Positions 53,086 to 61,363 of a DNA stretch of 64,000 nucleotides are shown here, in pieces (within the stretch, counting starts at the first letter, position 1; each line of letters opens with the position of its first letter). The DNA lies in NCBI GenBank assembly GCA_017472065.1, contig JAFURB010000007.1, forward strand, positions 1 to 64,000, in the 5' to 3' direction. Below the pieces are notes generated by a model. It was not told the origin of the DNA. It did no database searches and saw only the letters and a program-made list of their open reading frames with translations. Source of the DNA: Alphaproteobacteria bacterium (GTDB lineage: Bacteria; Pseudomonadota; Alphaproteobacteria; Rs-D84). Made by a program: the position numbers and the translations under genes.

Positions 53086-54690
53086 TTATTCTTCGATTTC
53101 AACTTCGTCTATATATGTGCGGTTGACCGGTTCTAATGTCACAGGGGTAAATCCAGATACGGTGATGGTGTCACGGTCATCTTCGGGCAGGACTGTTATA
53201 ACATCTGTACGCATTGTAACAGGTGTTGATGACATGTTCGCCCCAAATGTTTTTGATGTGTATTTCCCAGTTAAACGTTCTGGGATGCGGATGTAATTGT
53301 TTGGATTTATTCCGTTGGTTTGTAATGACATTTCATCGGCGGGAACAATGTGACGCTGTTCAATATTATATATCGGTTTTATAAAGTTTGCAGGGGCCGA
53401 TGTGACATCTGTGGTTGTGCCGTCGCCATTGGTTTTTACAATGCGTAATGCGCGTTCATTGTCGCCAGTTGGCTTTAATCTAAACAGGCCGTCTGTACCG
53501 ACATAACCACTGGGGTCCAGTAAATATGATGCGCTGGATTTATTTGAATACAGCATGCCGATTGCCATGTTGGCCGCATCATATCCAAATGTTGCCAGAC
53601 GTGATGGGGCGGTGCCTGTGATGTTATTGTATAAATCGGCGTATGTTGTGTTTGTTTCTGGTAAGATTGCGAATTTTGCACCAGTCATTGTTAAATCAGA
53701 TGCAATGTCTGAACCATCCCATAATGCCGTTCCATAGTATGATGCATTGCGTGATGATACACCATAGTAACGCATAAATGATGCCAATTTCTTGGTGTCG
53801 TTCGCGTTGCCCAAGAACAATATTGCATCATATGGAATTGGTCCCAGGGTGTCTGTGCGTGAAATCTTTTCCAGTTGCATGGTCAGGCTGGAACGTTCCA
53901 GAGCAGTCAAGCGTTCGTTGGTTAAGATGTCTGATAATATTTCACGGGCGCGTGTGTTGGCGGCACTGCGCGCAGTGTTCATAGATGCGGTTTTTGATGT
54001 GTCCTTGATTGATGTGGCATTGCCTTCGCTATAATAAAACAGGCCGTTTAATGGAATATTATAAATTGTGGCCGCGTTTTTGGCCGTGCCGGCCATCAGT
54101 TTGCCAGATGTGCTGTCGGGGGCAATGATGATAAATGAACGAACACCGTCAGATGACATTTGTTTTACAATTGCCTCAACCGAATTAGTTGGCATTAATG
54201 CCATGGTCATAACACCATCGCCGACCGCCGTTGCATCGGATGTAAATGTCAGGGCAGGTATGTTGTCTGGCTTTGATTCACGCAGTGTGCGTGCATTATC
54301 GGCAAATACAGGCCCGATTATGATTTCTGGGTTTGTGGCCAATGCATCCGTGATTGCGGTATTAATATCTTTTGCGGTGTCATAATAGGATACAGTTAGT
54401 CCCGGGCGATTATGTTGCAGGACCGCAGTTGTAATTGATGTTGATATTGTTTTCCCAATTGATGCGTTTTTGCCAGATGTTGGTAATAATACCGCAATGC
54501 GGTGTGGTGTTTCATCCGGTGTGGTTGTGCCATATTCGTCCATTGGACGACCGTATTGCATGGCCGATGGTGTGCCGGCCGATGTTGCATCGTATCCGTC
54601 AAACCAATCAGGTGTGTCTGTTACACTGGGTGCACAACCCGCCAACAGTAAAATCAATCCTAAAACTTTGAAAAATTTATTCATATACAT
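53086..54690 (-). CDS. LpoA/LppC-like penicillin-binding protein activator
   Basis: A 534-residue lipoprotein (lipobox L-L-A-G-C) with a periplasmic-binding-protein fold: R-I-A-V-L-L-P-T-S-G-K-N-A-S-I-G-K-T-I near the start, typical of LppC. LpoA activates PBP1A from the outer membrane. It is divergent from rsmI, the classical neighbour of lpoA. Unlike E. coli LpoA there is no TPR domain; only the LppC part is present. ATG 54690 has GGA 7 nt upstream. Confidence 0.82.
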   Translation of the reverse strand: MYMNKFFKVLGLILLLAGCAPSVTDTPDWFDGYDATSAGTPSAMQYGRPMDEYGTTTPDETPHRIAVLLPTSGKNASIGKTISTSITTAVLQHNRPGLTVSYYDTAKDINTAITDALATNPEIIIGPVFADNARTLRESKPDNIPALTFTSDATAVGDGVMTMALMPTNSVEAIVKQMSSDGVRSFIIIAPDSTSGKLMAGTAKNAATIYNIPLNGLFYYSEGNATSIKDTSKTASMNTARSAANTRAREILSDILTNERLTALERSSLTMQLEKISRTDTLGPIPYDAILFLGNANDTKKLASFMRYYGVSSRNASYYGTALWDGSDIASDLTMTGAKFAILPETNTTYADLYNNITGTAPSRLATFGYDAANMAIGMLYSNKSSASYLLDPSGYVGTDGLFRLKPTGDNERALRIVKTNGDGTTTDVTSAPANFIKPIYNIEQRHIVPADEMSLQTNGINPNNYIRIPERLTGKYTSKTFGANMSSTPVTMRTDVITVLPEDDRDTITVSGFTPVTLEPVNRTYIDEVEIEE

Positions 54691-54738
54691 TGAAAAATCC
54701 ATTTTATTTTGTATCATTTTACTATAAAAGGATTTTTA

Positions 54739-55539
54739 ATGCAAACGGGGCTTTATATTGTTGGTACACCAATTGGAAATCTGGGGGATATGTCGGCGCG
54801 CGCAATTGATGTGTTGCGTGGGGTTGATGTTATCGCGGCCGAAGATACACGTGTTTTTGGAAAACTGGCCGCGCATTTTGATATTAAAACACCACGCGTG
54901 TCATGTCATGAACATAATGAACGCGATGTCATAGATGGTTTGATTGCAAAAATTCAGGCCGGTCAATCGGTCGCGGTTGTAACAGATGCCGGTATGCCCG
55001 GTGTGTCAGATCCGGGATTTCGCATTGTGCGTGCGGCACGCGCGGCCGGCGTTGATGTGTTTGTGGTGCCGGGGCCAACCGCGGTGATAAGTGCGCTGGT
55101 ACTGTCTGGGTTCCCAACGGATAGATTTACATTTTGTGGGTTCTTTGATGAAAAAAAGTTGCGTGATGATAATAAAATTCGGCATACAATCGTGTACTAT
55201 GAAAGCCCAAATCGCATTATGAAAACAATTGCAGAATTTGCACGCGTTATGCCAGAACGGCAAATCGCAATCGTGCGCGAAATTACCAAGATTCACGAAG
55301 AAACTATTATCGGGTATCCAGCGGATTTGTTGCGTATCGAACCACCGCGTGGTGAAATCGTTATTGTTGTTGGACCGGCCCCAGATAAGAAAATGACAGA
55401 CGCAGAAATATCTGAAATTGTAAATGATGTTGTGGGGGGGCGCACAAAAAGTGCCGCGGCGGAATTGGCTGCGCGTAGCGGGCTATCAAAAAAAGAAGCG
55501 TATAAAATGCTGTTATCCCAAGGGGGCATGGATGATTAA
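54739..55539 (+). CDS. rsmI: 16S rRNA 2'-O-ribose C1402 methyltransferase
   Basis: A 266-residue tetrapyrrole-methylase-fold enzyme that methylates C1402. G-L-Y-I-V-G-T-P-I-G-N-L-G-D opens it, followed by A-E-D-T-R, V-S-D-A-G-M-P-G-V-S-D-P-G and Y-E-S-P-N-R-I. ATG 54739 has AAAGGA upstream. A C-terminal HTH-like part (R-S-G-L-S-K-K-E-A-Y-K) is also typical. Confidence 0.95.
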   Translation: MQTGLYIVGTPIGNLGDMSARAIDVLRGVDVIAAEDTRVFGKLAAHFDIKTPRVSCHEHNERDVIDGLIAKIQAGQSVAVVTDAGMPGVSDPGFRIVRAARAAGVDVFVVPGPTAVISALVLSGFPTDRFTFCGFFDEKKLRDDNKIRHTIVYYESPNRIMKTIAEFARVMPERQIAIVREITKIHEETIIGYPADLLRIEPPRGEIVIVVGPAPDKKMTDAEISEIVNDVVGGRTKSAAAELAARSGLSKKEAYKMLLSQGGMDD

Positions 55540-56086
55540 ATTTGTTGGCAGTTTTGAAACAGTTGCATCGTTGCCGCGTACGCAGTTTGCGGAATATGCA
55601 TTTATCGGGCGCAGTAATGTGGGAAAATCATCACTGATTAATGCGGTGGTGGGGGCGCCGATTGCACGAACATCTAATACACCGGGGCGCACGCAAAGTA
55701 TTAATATGTTCAATATGGATGATCGTGTGATGATTGTCGATTTGCCGGGCTATGGTTATGCGCGCGTGTCACGGACCGATGCAATGCGGTGGCTGAAAAG
55801 ATTAGAAGAATATTTATTAACGCGTCGTCAATTAAAGCGTTTATTTATATTGATTGATTCGCGTATCGGTGTGCGGGATTCTGATTTAGATTTGATGGAT
55901 TTTTGTGATGTAAATGGAATTTCGTATCAAATTGTTTACACTAAAAAAGATAAAAAAGTACGCGAAGCAAATCAAACACAAATCAGTCATACAAACCATG
56001 GGGCCATGGTGCCAGAAATTCTGGAAACATCGGCAGAAAAGAAAACAGGACTGGAACCAATAAGGGCGATAATTGGGATTAAATAA
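55532..56086 (+). CDS. engB: Ribosome biogenesis GTPase EngB
   Basis: A 184-residue YihA/YsxC GTPase. G1 is G-R-S-N-V-G-K-S-S, G2 region T-P-G-R-T-Q-S, G3 D-L-P-G-Y-G-Y-A, G4 T-K-K-D. It acts in 50S assembly. ATG 55532 overlaps rsmI by 8 bases. Confidence 0.94.
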   Translation: MIKFVGSFETVASLPRTQFAEYAFIGRSNVGKSSLINAVVGAPIARTSNTPGRTQSINMFNMDDRVMIVDLPGYGYARVSRTDAMRWLKRLEEYLLTRRQLKRLFILIDSRIGVRDSDLDLMDFCDVNGISYQIVYTKKDKKVREANQTQISHTNHGAMVPEILETSAEKKTGLEPIRAIIGIK

Positions 56087-58604
56087 AAATATATTTTATG
56101 CAACAAACCCGGCCAAGATGGTTGATGCGTTATTCCATGTCATGGATGCGTCGGGTGTTGATTTGCGTGATATGCTAATATTTGTCCCCAGTCGGCGTGC
56201 ATTGCGTACGATAGAGGTGGCATTGGTTCAGCGCGCTGGGCATGCGGTATTGTTGCCGCATATGGTCGCCCTGGGCGAAGGGGTTGATGATATCGACCAG
56301 GACGAAGAAATAGAATCAAGTGATGTGATTTCAAATCTTGAACGGGTGGTCGTGGCGGCGCGATTATTAGCGGCGGATGCAAATATAAAAAGTTTGTCGG
56401 TGGCGTTGCCGGTGGCGCGTGATTTGGTGCGGATGTGGGACTATATGGAAAACGAAGGGATTGACCCAGCCGAGATAGATTGGAATTCATTGGTCGATGA
56501 AAAATATGCCGCGCATTTTATGGACAAGGCAAAAATGCTGAATATCATGTCACAGGTAATGGATGAGTTTGGTAAAGGTCGTGTTACCCAGGTTCAGAAA
56601 AGAAATAGTGATATTCGCGCATGGATAAATGCATTGGATAAATATAAGTTGGTTGTTGTGTGTGGTTCCACCGCCAGTGTTCCGCCAACTGCGGATTTAA
56701 TGGTGGCGGTTGCAAATGCGCCACATGGGCGAATTATACTGTCGGGTAAAATAGATGGCCGCGCAAAGGATTTTGAATTAAATACAAATCCATATAATTC
56801 AGAGTATAAATTTTTGTTGCGTGTTGGTTGCGATGTGGCGGATATTATTCCAATTGATGTTGGAAAATCTGCAATTGATTTTATGAATTATTGTTTTGGA
56901 AATAATCCAGCCAGATATGATGGTGACACAGATTTATCGCATTGTCATTTGGTTAAATGCCAAACCGAAGCGATTGAGGCCGCCACGGTTGCAGAAATTG
57001 CCGCACGCAGTATTGCGGAAAATAAATCTGTGTTGGTTATAACGCCCGATGCCGCCGGAAACCAGCGTATAGCGGCCGCATTGCGCGCGCGCGAAATTGC
57101 ATCTGATTTTTCAGGTGGTGTGCCGGGAACAATGACCGGGGTGGGGCGTGCAATACTGAATTTATTTGATAAATGGATTGATGGCGGCGCGGACACTTTT
57201 GATAAAATTTACATGAAAAATGGTTGTGATTTATTTAATACTGTGGCGGAAATTGTTGAAAAATTTAGTGATGATTTTGCACCACAATTTGTTGTTGATG
57301 ATGCGGTGGCAATTGCTGTGTGGGGTGCAATTCGTGATTTATCACATGCGCTGAATCAGGCCGGGGTACAATTATCCGTATCGGATGCGCGCGTTTTTAT
57401 TGCAGATACTATTTCATCTGTGTCGATACGAAATATGCCAACAAATGATGCACATGTTGTTGTTCTGGGGACAATTGAATCGCGTATGCAGACCGCAGAT
57501 GTTGTTATTTTGACCGGATTGAACGAAGGGATGTTCCCAGCACGCGGATATGAAAATGCATGGTTGCCACGACGAATTACAGAACAAATTGGTTTGCCGT
57601 CTGCAGACAGAAAGGTGTCGTTGCAGTCATTAGACTTTATGAATTTATCGTGTGGAACAGAGGTATATTGGTTGCGTTCTGCGATTGCTGGGGGGGTACA
57701 GACAACAGAATCCAGGTTTATATCGCGCGTGGTTGCGCGTGATGGTAAATTTGATGTTGCGCTGGGGCAGGATATAATCGATGCGGTATTGGCACGGGAT
57801 AGGGTTGCGCCAAATGGTTTGGATTATTCGCCACCGCAACTGGATACACCAGATTGGAGTGATGTTTATGTCACAGAATTAGAATTGTTAATTCATAATC
57901 CGTATGCGTTCTATGTTAAGCATATTTTGCGGCTAAAAGTATTGGATGATTGGTGGGTAACGGCGGATGCGCGTGCGTTTGGAAATTTGGTTCATGATGT
58001 GATTGAAAATGCCACGGATTTAAGTCCCGATATATTAATTGCCCAGATGGATGCGCGTGCGCGTGATGTTGTTGGACAGAACAGTGTGCTGTTCCATTTT
58101 TGGCATAAAAGATTTTGTGAAATTGCGCCACTGGTGTCAGATGTGTTGGGGGCATTACCCATGCGGTATCATGAAATTGGTGGACGCATAAAATTTCCGG
58201 TTGGAAAATCGTTCCGTAATGTTCGGGCGCGTGCCGATTTAGTGTGGGCCGATGGGGTTATGGATTTTAAGACAGGGGCGGTGCCGAATAAATCACAATT
58301 AGCCAATGGGAATATGCCACAATTACCGATAGAGGCATTAATGCTAAAATCCGGTGGGTTTGAATTGCCACCAGATGTCAGGGTCAGTCAGATGCCGATA
58401 ATGATGTTCTTGCAAATGAAAAATGGTGCGGTTGGGGCAATTGCATATGATTCAGAAACAACCCAGGATATGATAGATGCCGCAACAAACAAGATAGAAG
58501 AACTGTTTAATATATATACGATTGGTAATGCGCCGTATGAATATCGTGAAACAGGCGAAGAAAAGTACAAGATGTATGATGATTTGGCCAGAATAAAGGA
58601 TTAA
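56073..58604 (+). CDS. addB: Double-strand break repair protein AddB
   Basis: An 843-residue AddB, partner of AddA in DNA end resection. An N-terminal F-V-P-S-R-R-A-L-R segment matches AddB, and a C-terminal RecB-type nuclease has L-V-H-D-V-I-E at its start, then A-R-A-D-L-V-W-A-D-G-V-M-D-F-K-T-G, with the catalytic Asp and the D-F-K lysine. It is shorter than the usual 1000 residues but spans both ends. TTG start overlaps engB by 14 bases. addA is not within the 0.5 kb visible downstream, where secB converges. Confidence 0.88.
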   Translation: MGLNKNIFYATNPAKMVDALFHVMDASGVDLRDMLIFVPSRRALRTIEVALVQRAGHAVLLPHMVALGEGVDDIDQDEEIESSDVISNLERVVVAARLLAADANIKSLSVALPVARDLVRMWDYMENEGIDPAEIDWNSLVDEKYAAHFMDKAKMLNIMSQVMDEFGKGRVTQVQKRNSDIRAWINALDKYKLVVVCGSTASVPPTADLMVAVANAPHGRIILSGKIDGRAKDFELNTNPYNSEYKFLLRVGCDVADIIPIDVGKSAIDFMNYCFGNNPARYDGDTDLSHCHLVKCQTEAIEAATVAEIAARSIAENKSVLVITPDAAGNQRIAAALRAREIASDFSGGVPGTMTGVGRAILNLFDKWIDGGADTFDKIYMKNGCDLFNTVAEIVEKFSDDFAPQFVVDDAVAIAVWGAIRDLSHALNQAGVQLSVSDARVFIADTISSVSIRNMPTNDAHVVVLGTIESRMQTADVVILTGLNEGMFPARGYENAWLPRRITEQIGLPSADRKVSLQSLDFMNLSCGTEVYWLRSAIAGGVQTTESRFISRVVARDGKFDVALGQDIIDAVLARDRVAPNGLDYSPPQLDTPDWSDVYVTELELLIHNPYAFYVKHILRLKVLDDWWVTADARAFGNLVHDVIENATDLSPDILIAQMDARARDVVGQNSVLFHFWHKRFCEIAPLVSDVLGALPMRYHEIGGRIKFPVGKSFRNVRARADLVWADGVMDFKTGAVPNKSQLANGNMPQLPIEALMLKSGGFELPPDVRVSQMPIMMFLQMKNGAVGAIAYDSETTQDMIDAATNKIEELFNIYTIGNAPYEYRETGEEKYKMYDDLARIKD

Positions 58605-58605
58605 A

Positions 58606-58633
58606 AAACCGCCAATTGGCGGTTTAGTTTTTT
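58606..58633. terminator. Terminator between addB and secB
   Basis: AAACCGCC / GGCGGTTT palindrome with 4-nt loop and A/T runs on both sides, between convergent genes. Confidence 0.85.
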
Positions 58634-58634
58634 A

Positions 58635-59060
58635 TTATTTTGATTGTTTCTGTTCGTACAACTGTGCGAAGTCAACCGGCTGCATTGCAAATGTTGGGAA
58701 ACCAGATTCACTGGTCAAACGGGTGATTAAACCACGAACCGCCGGGAACAACAATGTTGGTACATCAATCAACAATGTGCGCTTTTTGTTTTCTTCGTCT
58801 TTTTCTTCTTCCATCTGAACCAGGCCAGAATATGTCGATTCAATCAAGAAAATAGATTTTTCGCCTTCGTTTAATTTAGAGTGTACCTTGGTAATCAAAT
58901 CAACCATGAACAGGTTGTTTTCAGCACCCTTGATTTGAATATCAATGTTGATTTCCAGTTTTGCTTGGCCGTTGTCCTGTTTGAAAAACAGTTCTGGAAC
59001 ATTTGGACTTTCAAAAGAAATATCTTTCAAAAACTGAGAAATTATGTTGAATTTTGCCAT
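58635..59060 (-). CDS. secB: Protein-export chaperone SecB
   Basis: A 141-residue SecB: F-K-D-I-S-F-E-S-P-N-V-P (residues 10-21), I-D-I-Q-I-K and the P-A-V-R-G-L-I-T segment with D-V-P-T-L-L-F-P. It keeps preproteins unfolded for SecA. It is next to mltA and dciA, as in many alphaproteobacteria. Confidence 0.95.
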   Translation of the reverse strand: MAKFNIISQFLKDISFESPNVPELFFKQDNGQAKLEINIDIQIKGAENNLFMVDLITKVHSKLNEGEKSIFLIESTYSGLVQMEEEKDEENKKRTLLIDVPTLLFPAVRGLITRLTSESGFPTFAMQPVDFAQLYEQKQSK

Positions 59061-59166
59061 TATTTTTACTCCTTTTATATCTGGTCAAGACACTGGACTT
59101 AAGTTTGTCTTTTATGATAATATAACATTATAAAATTATTTTACAAGTGGGGGATGGGTATAAAAT

Positions 59167-60255
59167 ATGAGAAATGTGTTTTTTAAGTTTTTTGGTATCG
59201 TATTTTCTGTTTTTGTGTTGGCATCGTGTGATGTATCTACACCAACCCAGTCGGTGGATAATGCGGTGGTGCCATCTAATTTTAAGCAGGTTTCTTATTC
59301 CCAGTTGCCGGGGTGGCGCGATGATGATGTGCGATATGCGTTACAAGCGTTTCGTAATTCGTGCAAGGCAAAAATTCAATATGTTGGACGGGTAATCCCA
59401 GATAAAGAATTGTTCGCAGAAAAATGTCGTATGTTGCCGTCTGCGTCGGCGGATGTGGCAACGGTGCGCGCGTGGTTTGAATCTCATTTTCAACCATATC
59501 AAATATTTAATGATAATGGTGGGGATCGGGGGACATATACCGGTTACTATTCCCCGGTAATTCCAGGGTGCCGGACAAAAACAGCCCAGTGTAACGAACC
59601 GCTGATGGGAATCCCAACAGATGGTCGTAACTATAAGGGGGTTGCAAAAAAAGATATTGTTGAAAAACAAATTGGACGCGTGTTGTACTGGGCCAATGTT
59701 GTTGATGTGCAAAATATCCAAATCCAGGGGTCTGGGGTTTTGCGCCTGGAAGATGGGACAAATGTAAAATTAAACTTTGCCGCGGTAAATGATATGCCGT
59801 TCAAGTCAATTGGCGAAGAATTGCGTCGTCGTGGTATTCGTCCAAGTGGAGGCTATTCGGCGGATGCAGTGTGGACACATTTGAAACAAAATCCAAAGTT
59901 GGCGCGTGATGTGATTTATACAAATCCGCGGTATGTATATTTCTATGAATCAAAGCCAGCGGATGTAATCGGTAAACTGGGGACACCATTGTCCAAGATT
60001 CGCAGTGTCGCAATGGATGATGATTTGTACACATTGGGATTGCCGGTTTATATAAATACAAACCTGTCAGATGGACGGCCGTTCCGCAGATTGATGATTG
60101 CCCAGGATACAGGCAGTGCAATTCGTGGATGGATTCGTGCAGATATATTCTTTGGTTCTGGGGACGAAGCATACAAATTCGCCCAGGGTCAGCATGCCCA
60201 GGGGCAAATGTTCATATTAATGCCGAAAGTATACAGTTATGTCAAACCACAATAA
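59167..60255 (+). CDS. mltA: Membrane-bound lytic transglycosylase A
   Basis: A 362-residue MltA lipoprotein (L-A-S-C). The MltA domain includes G-T-Y-T-G-Y-Y-S-P, and the catalytic C-terminal 3D domain has A-Q-D-T-G-S-A-I-R-G-W-I-R-A-D-I-F-F-G-S-G with its conserved aspartates. It cleaves glycan strands of peptidoglycan from the outer membrane. The 3' end overlaps dciA by 17 bases. Confidence 0.93.
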   Translation: MRNVFFKFFGIVFSVFVLASCDVSTPTQSVDNAVVPSNFKQVSYSQLPGWRDDDVRYALQAFRNSCKAKIQYVGRVIPDKELFAEKCRMLPSASADVATVRAWFESHFQPYQIFNDNGGDRGTYTGYYSPVIPGCRTKTAQCNEPLMGIPTDGRNYKGVAKKDIVEKQIGRVLYWANVVDVQNIQIQGSGVLRLEDGTNVKLNFAAVNDMPFKSIGEELRRRGIRPSGGYSADAVWTHLKQNPKLARDVIYTNPRYVYFYESKPADVIGKLGTPLSKIRSVAMDDDLYTLGLPVYINTNLSDGRPFRRLMIAQDTGSAIRGWIRADIFFGSGDEAYKFAQGQHAQGQMFILMPKVYSYVKPQ

Positions 60256-60574
60256 CGAAGATAAATTTTCAAAACGCGCCGCACGACCACAAAGTATGGC
60301 CGGTGTTATGGGTGGGTTCTTGAAAATGTTCGGCGCACGCGCATCTGATTCTGATTTGGTGGCGCGTTGGGGAGAAATTATGGGGCCAGAAATTTCGGCG
60401 GTGGCAACATTGGTGGCAATCAAAAAAATGCGCGACGATAAATTTAATGTGACAATAAGACCGGCAAATCCAGCATATACATTGCAATTGTCGTATATGT
60501 CGGACGAGATAACCGGGCGCATTAATAAATACTTTGGTTATGATGCGGTGGGAAAAATAAGTTTTAGGAAATAA
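60239..60574 (+). CDS. dciA: DciA-like DUF721 protein
   Basis: A 111-residue DUF721 protein. DciA loads the replicative helicase DnaB where DnaC/DnaI is missing. The core W-G-E-I-M-G-P-E-I-S-A-V-A and the following beta strands fit. The last codons K-I-S-F-R-K and its stop lie in a 21-bp sequence that is repeated right before ruvC. Overlaps mltA. Confidence 0.8.
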   Translation: MSNHNNEDKFSKRAARPQSMAGVMGGFLKMFGARASDSDLVARWGEIMGPEISAVATLVAIKKMRDDKFNVTIRPANPAYTLQLSYMSDEITGRINKYFGYDAVGKISFRK

Positions 60575-60773
60575 CGTGGGGGATATGTGATGTGGAAAGT
60601 AATATATTTTTTGTTTTGTGTAGTAGTCTTTAAGTTTGTGTATGATTATGTAGTAGCAAGTAATTTATTTTGGGGTTGGGGGGAATTGATTTGTTTTGTG
60701 GCAATGTTACCTGTTATGGCCTATGGATGGTTTTTGATAAAGAAAAAGTAGAAAAATAAGTTTTAGGAAATGA
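60554..60773. repeat. 21-bp direct repeat flanking a small gene
   Basis: GAAAAATAAGTTTTAGGAAA occurs at the end of dciA (about 60552) and again immediately before ruvC (about 60751), followed by TAAC and TGAC. The repeat unit brackets about 200 bp that holds the 53-residue gene, as expected from a small duplication or insertion at the dciA-ruvC junction. Confidence 0.75.
60590..60751 (+). CDS. 53-residue membrane protein
   Basis: MWKVIYFLFCVVVFKFVYDY then two hydrophobic helices separated by N-L-F-W-G-W-G, and a K-K-K tail. GGGGGA lies upstream of ATG 60590 (GTG 60587 is alternative). It lies between the two copies of a 21-bp repeat, so it may be a recent insertion. Function unknown. Confidence 0.6.
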   Translation: MWKVIYFLFCVVVFKFVYDYVVASNLFWGWGELICFVAMLPVMAYGWFLIKKK

Positions 60774-61252
60774 CAAAACGTGTATTGGGGATTGACCCCG
60801 GACTTTTGCATACAGGGTGGGCGGTTGTTGAATCGTCTGGCCAGTCGCGCAAATATATTGCCAGTGGTGTAATTTTGCCAAAAACAACCCTGCCAATGGC
60901 GGAAAGGTTGGTGACAATATTTCGTGAAGTATCCAAGATATGTGAAACATTTGAACCGGACGAGTGCAGTATAGAAATAACATTTGTTAATAAAAATCCA
61001 AAAACTACTTTAATTCTGGGGCATGCGCGTTCGTCGGCAATCGTTGCGGCGGCAAATCAAAATATTCCGGTGTTTGAATATGAACCAAATCTTATAAAAA
61101 AAGCACTGACCGGGGCGGGGCATGCAGATAAATCGGCGGTTGATAAAATGGTCAAGATTTTATTGCCCGTGGCCAATCCAAAAACCCCAGACGAAGCAGA
61201 TGCAATCGCAATTGCACTGGCGCATACGAATATGATGCGGATTTGTGGATAA
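60770..61252 (+). CDS. ruvC: Crossover junction endodeoxyribonuclease RuvC
   Basis: A 160-residue RuvC. L-G-I-D-P-G-L-L-H-T-G carries the first catalytic Asp (residue 9), S-I-E-I-T-F-V-N-K-N the glutamate, and D-E-A-D-A-I-A-I-A-L-A-H the last Asp residues. It resolves Holliday junctions after RuvAB. The other ruv genes are not next to it. ATG lies in the second 21-bp repeat. Confidence 0.96.
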   Translation: MTKRVLGIDPGLLHTGWAVVESSGQSRKYIASGVILPKTTLPMAERLVTIFREVSKICETFEPDECSIEITFVNKNPKTTLILGHARSSAIVAAANQNIPVFEYEPNLIKKALTGAGHADKSAVDKMVKILLPVANPKTPDEADAIAIALAHTNMMRICG

Positions 61253-61310
61253 ATATATTGAAAAAAAGTTGTTTTTTGCCTAGTATTACAAGTGTTAGAG
61301 AAGTTTTTTA

Positions 61311-61346
61311 TGTGCCGAATCTAATGGGACGATAAAAATCGGCACA
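61311..61346 (+). promoter_or_regulatory. Hairpin in the leader of the cysteine-rich gene
   Basis: Stem TGTGCCGA / TCGGCACA (61311-61318, 61339-61346), ending 17 nt before the ATG and next to the AAAGGGGG ribosome site. It could regulate mRNA stability or ribosome access. No -10 box was located with confidence. Confidence 0.5.
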
Positions 61347-61363
61347 AAAGGGGGATTAAAAAC

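Noticed and set aside
56073-58604. Truncated or broken addB
   Set aside because: It is shorter than usual but both the N-terminal motif and the C-terminal nuclease active site are intact in one frame.
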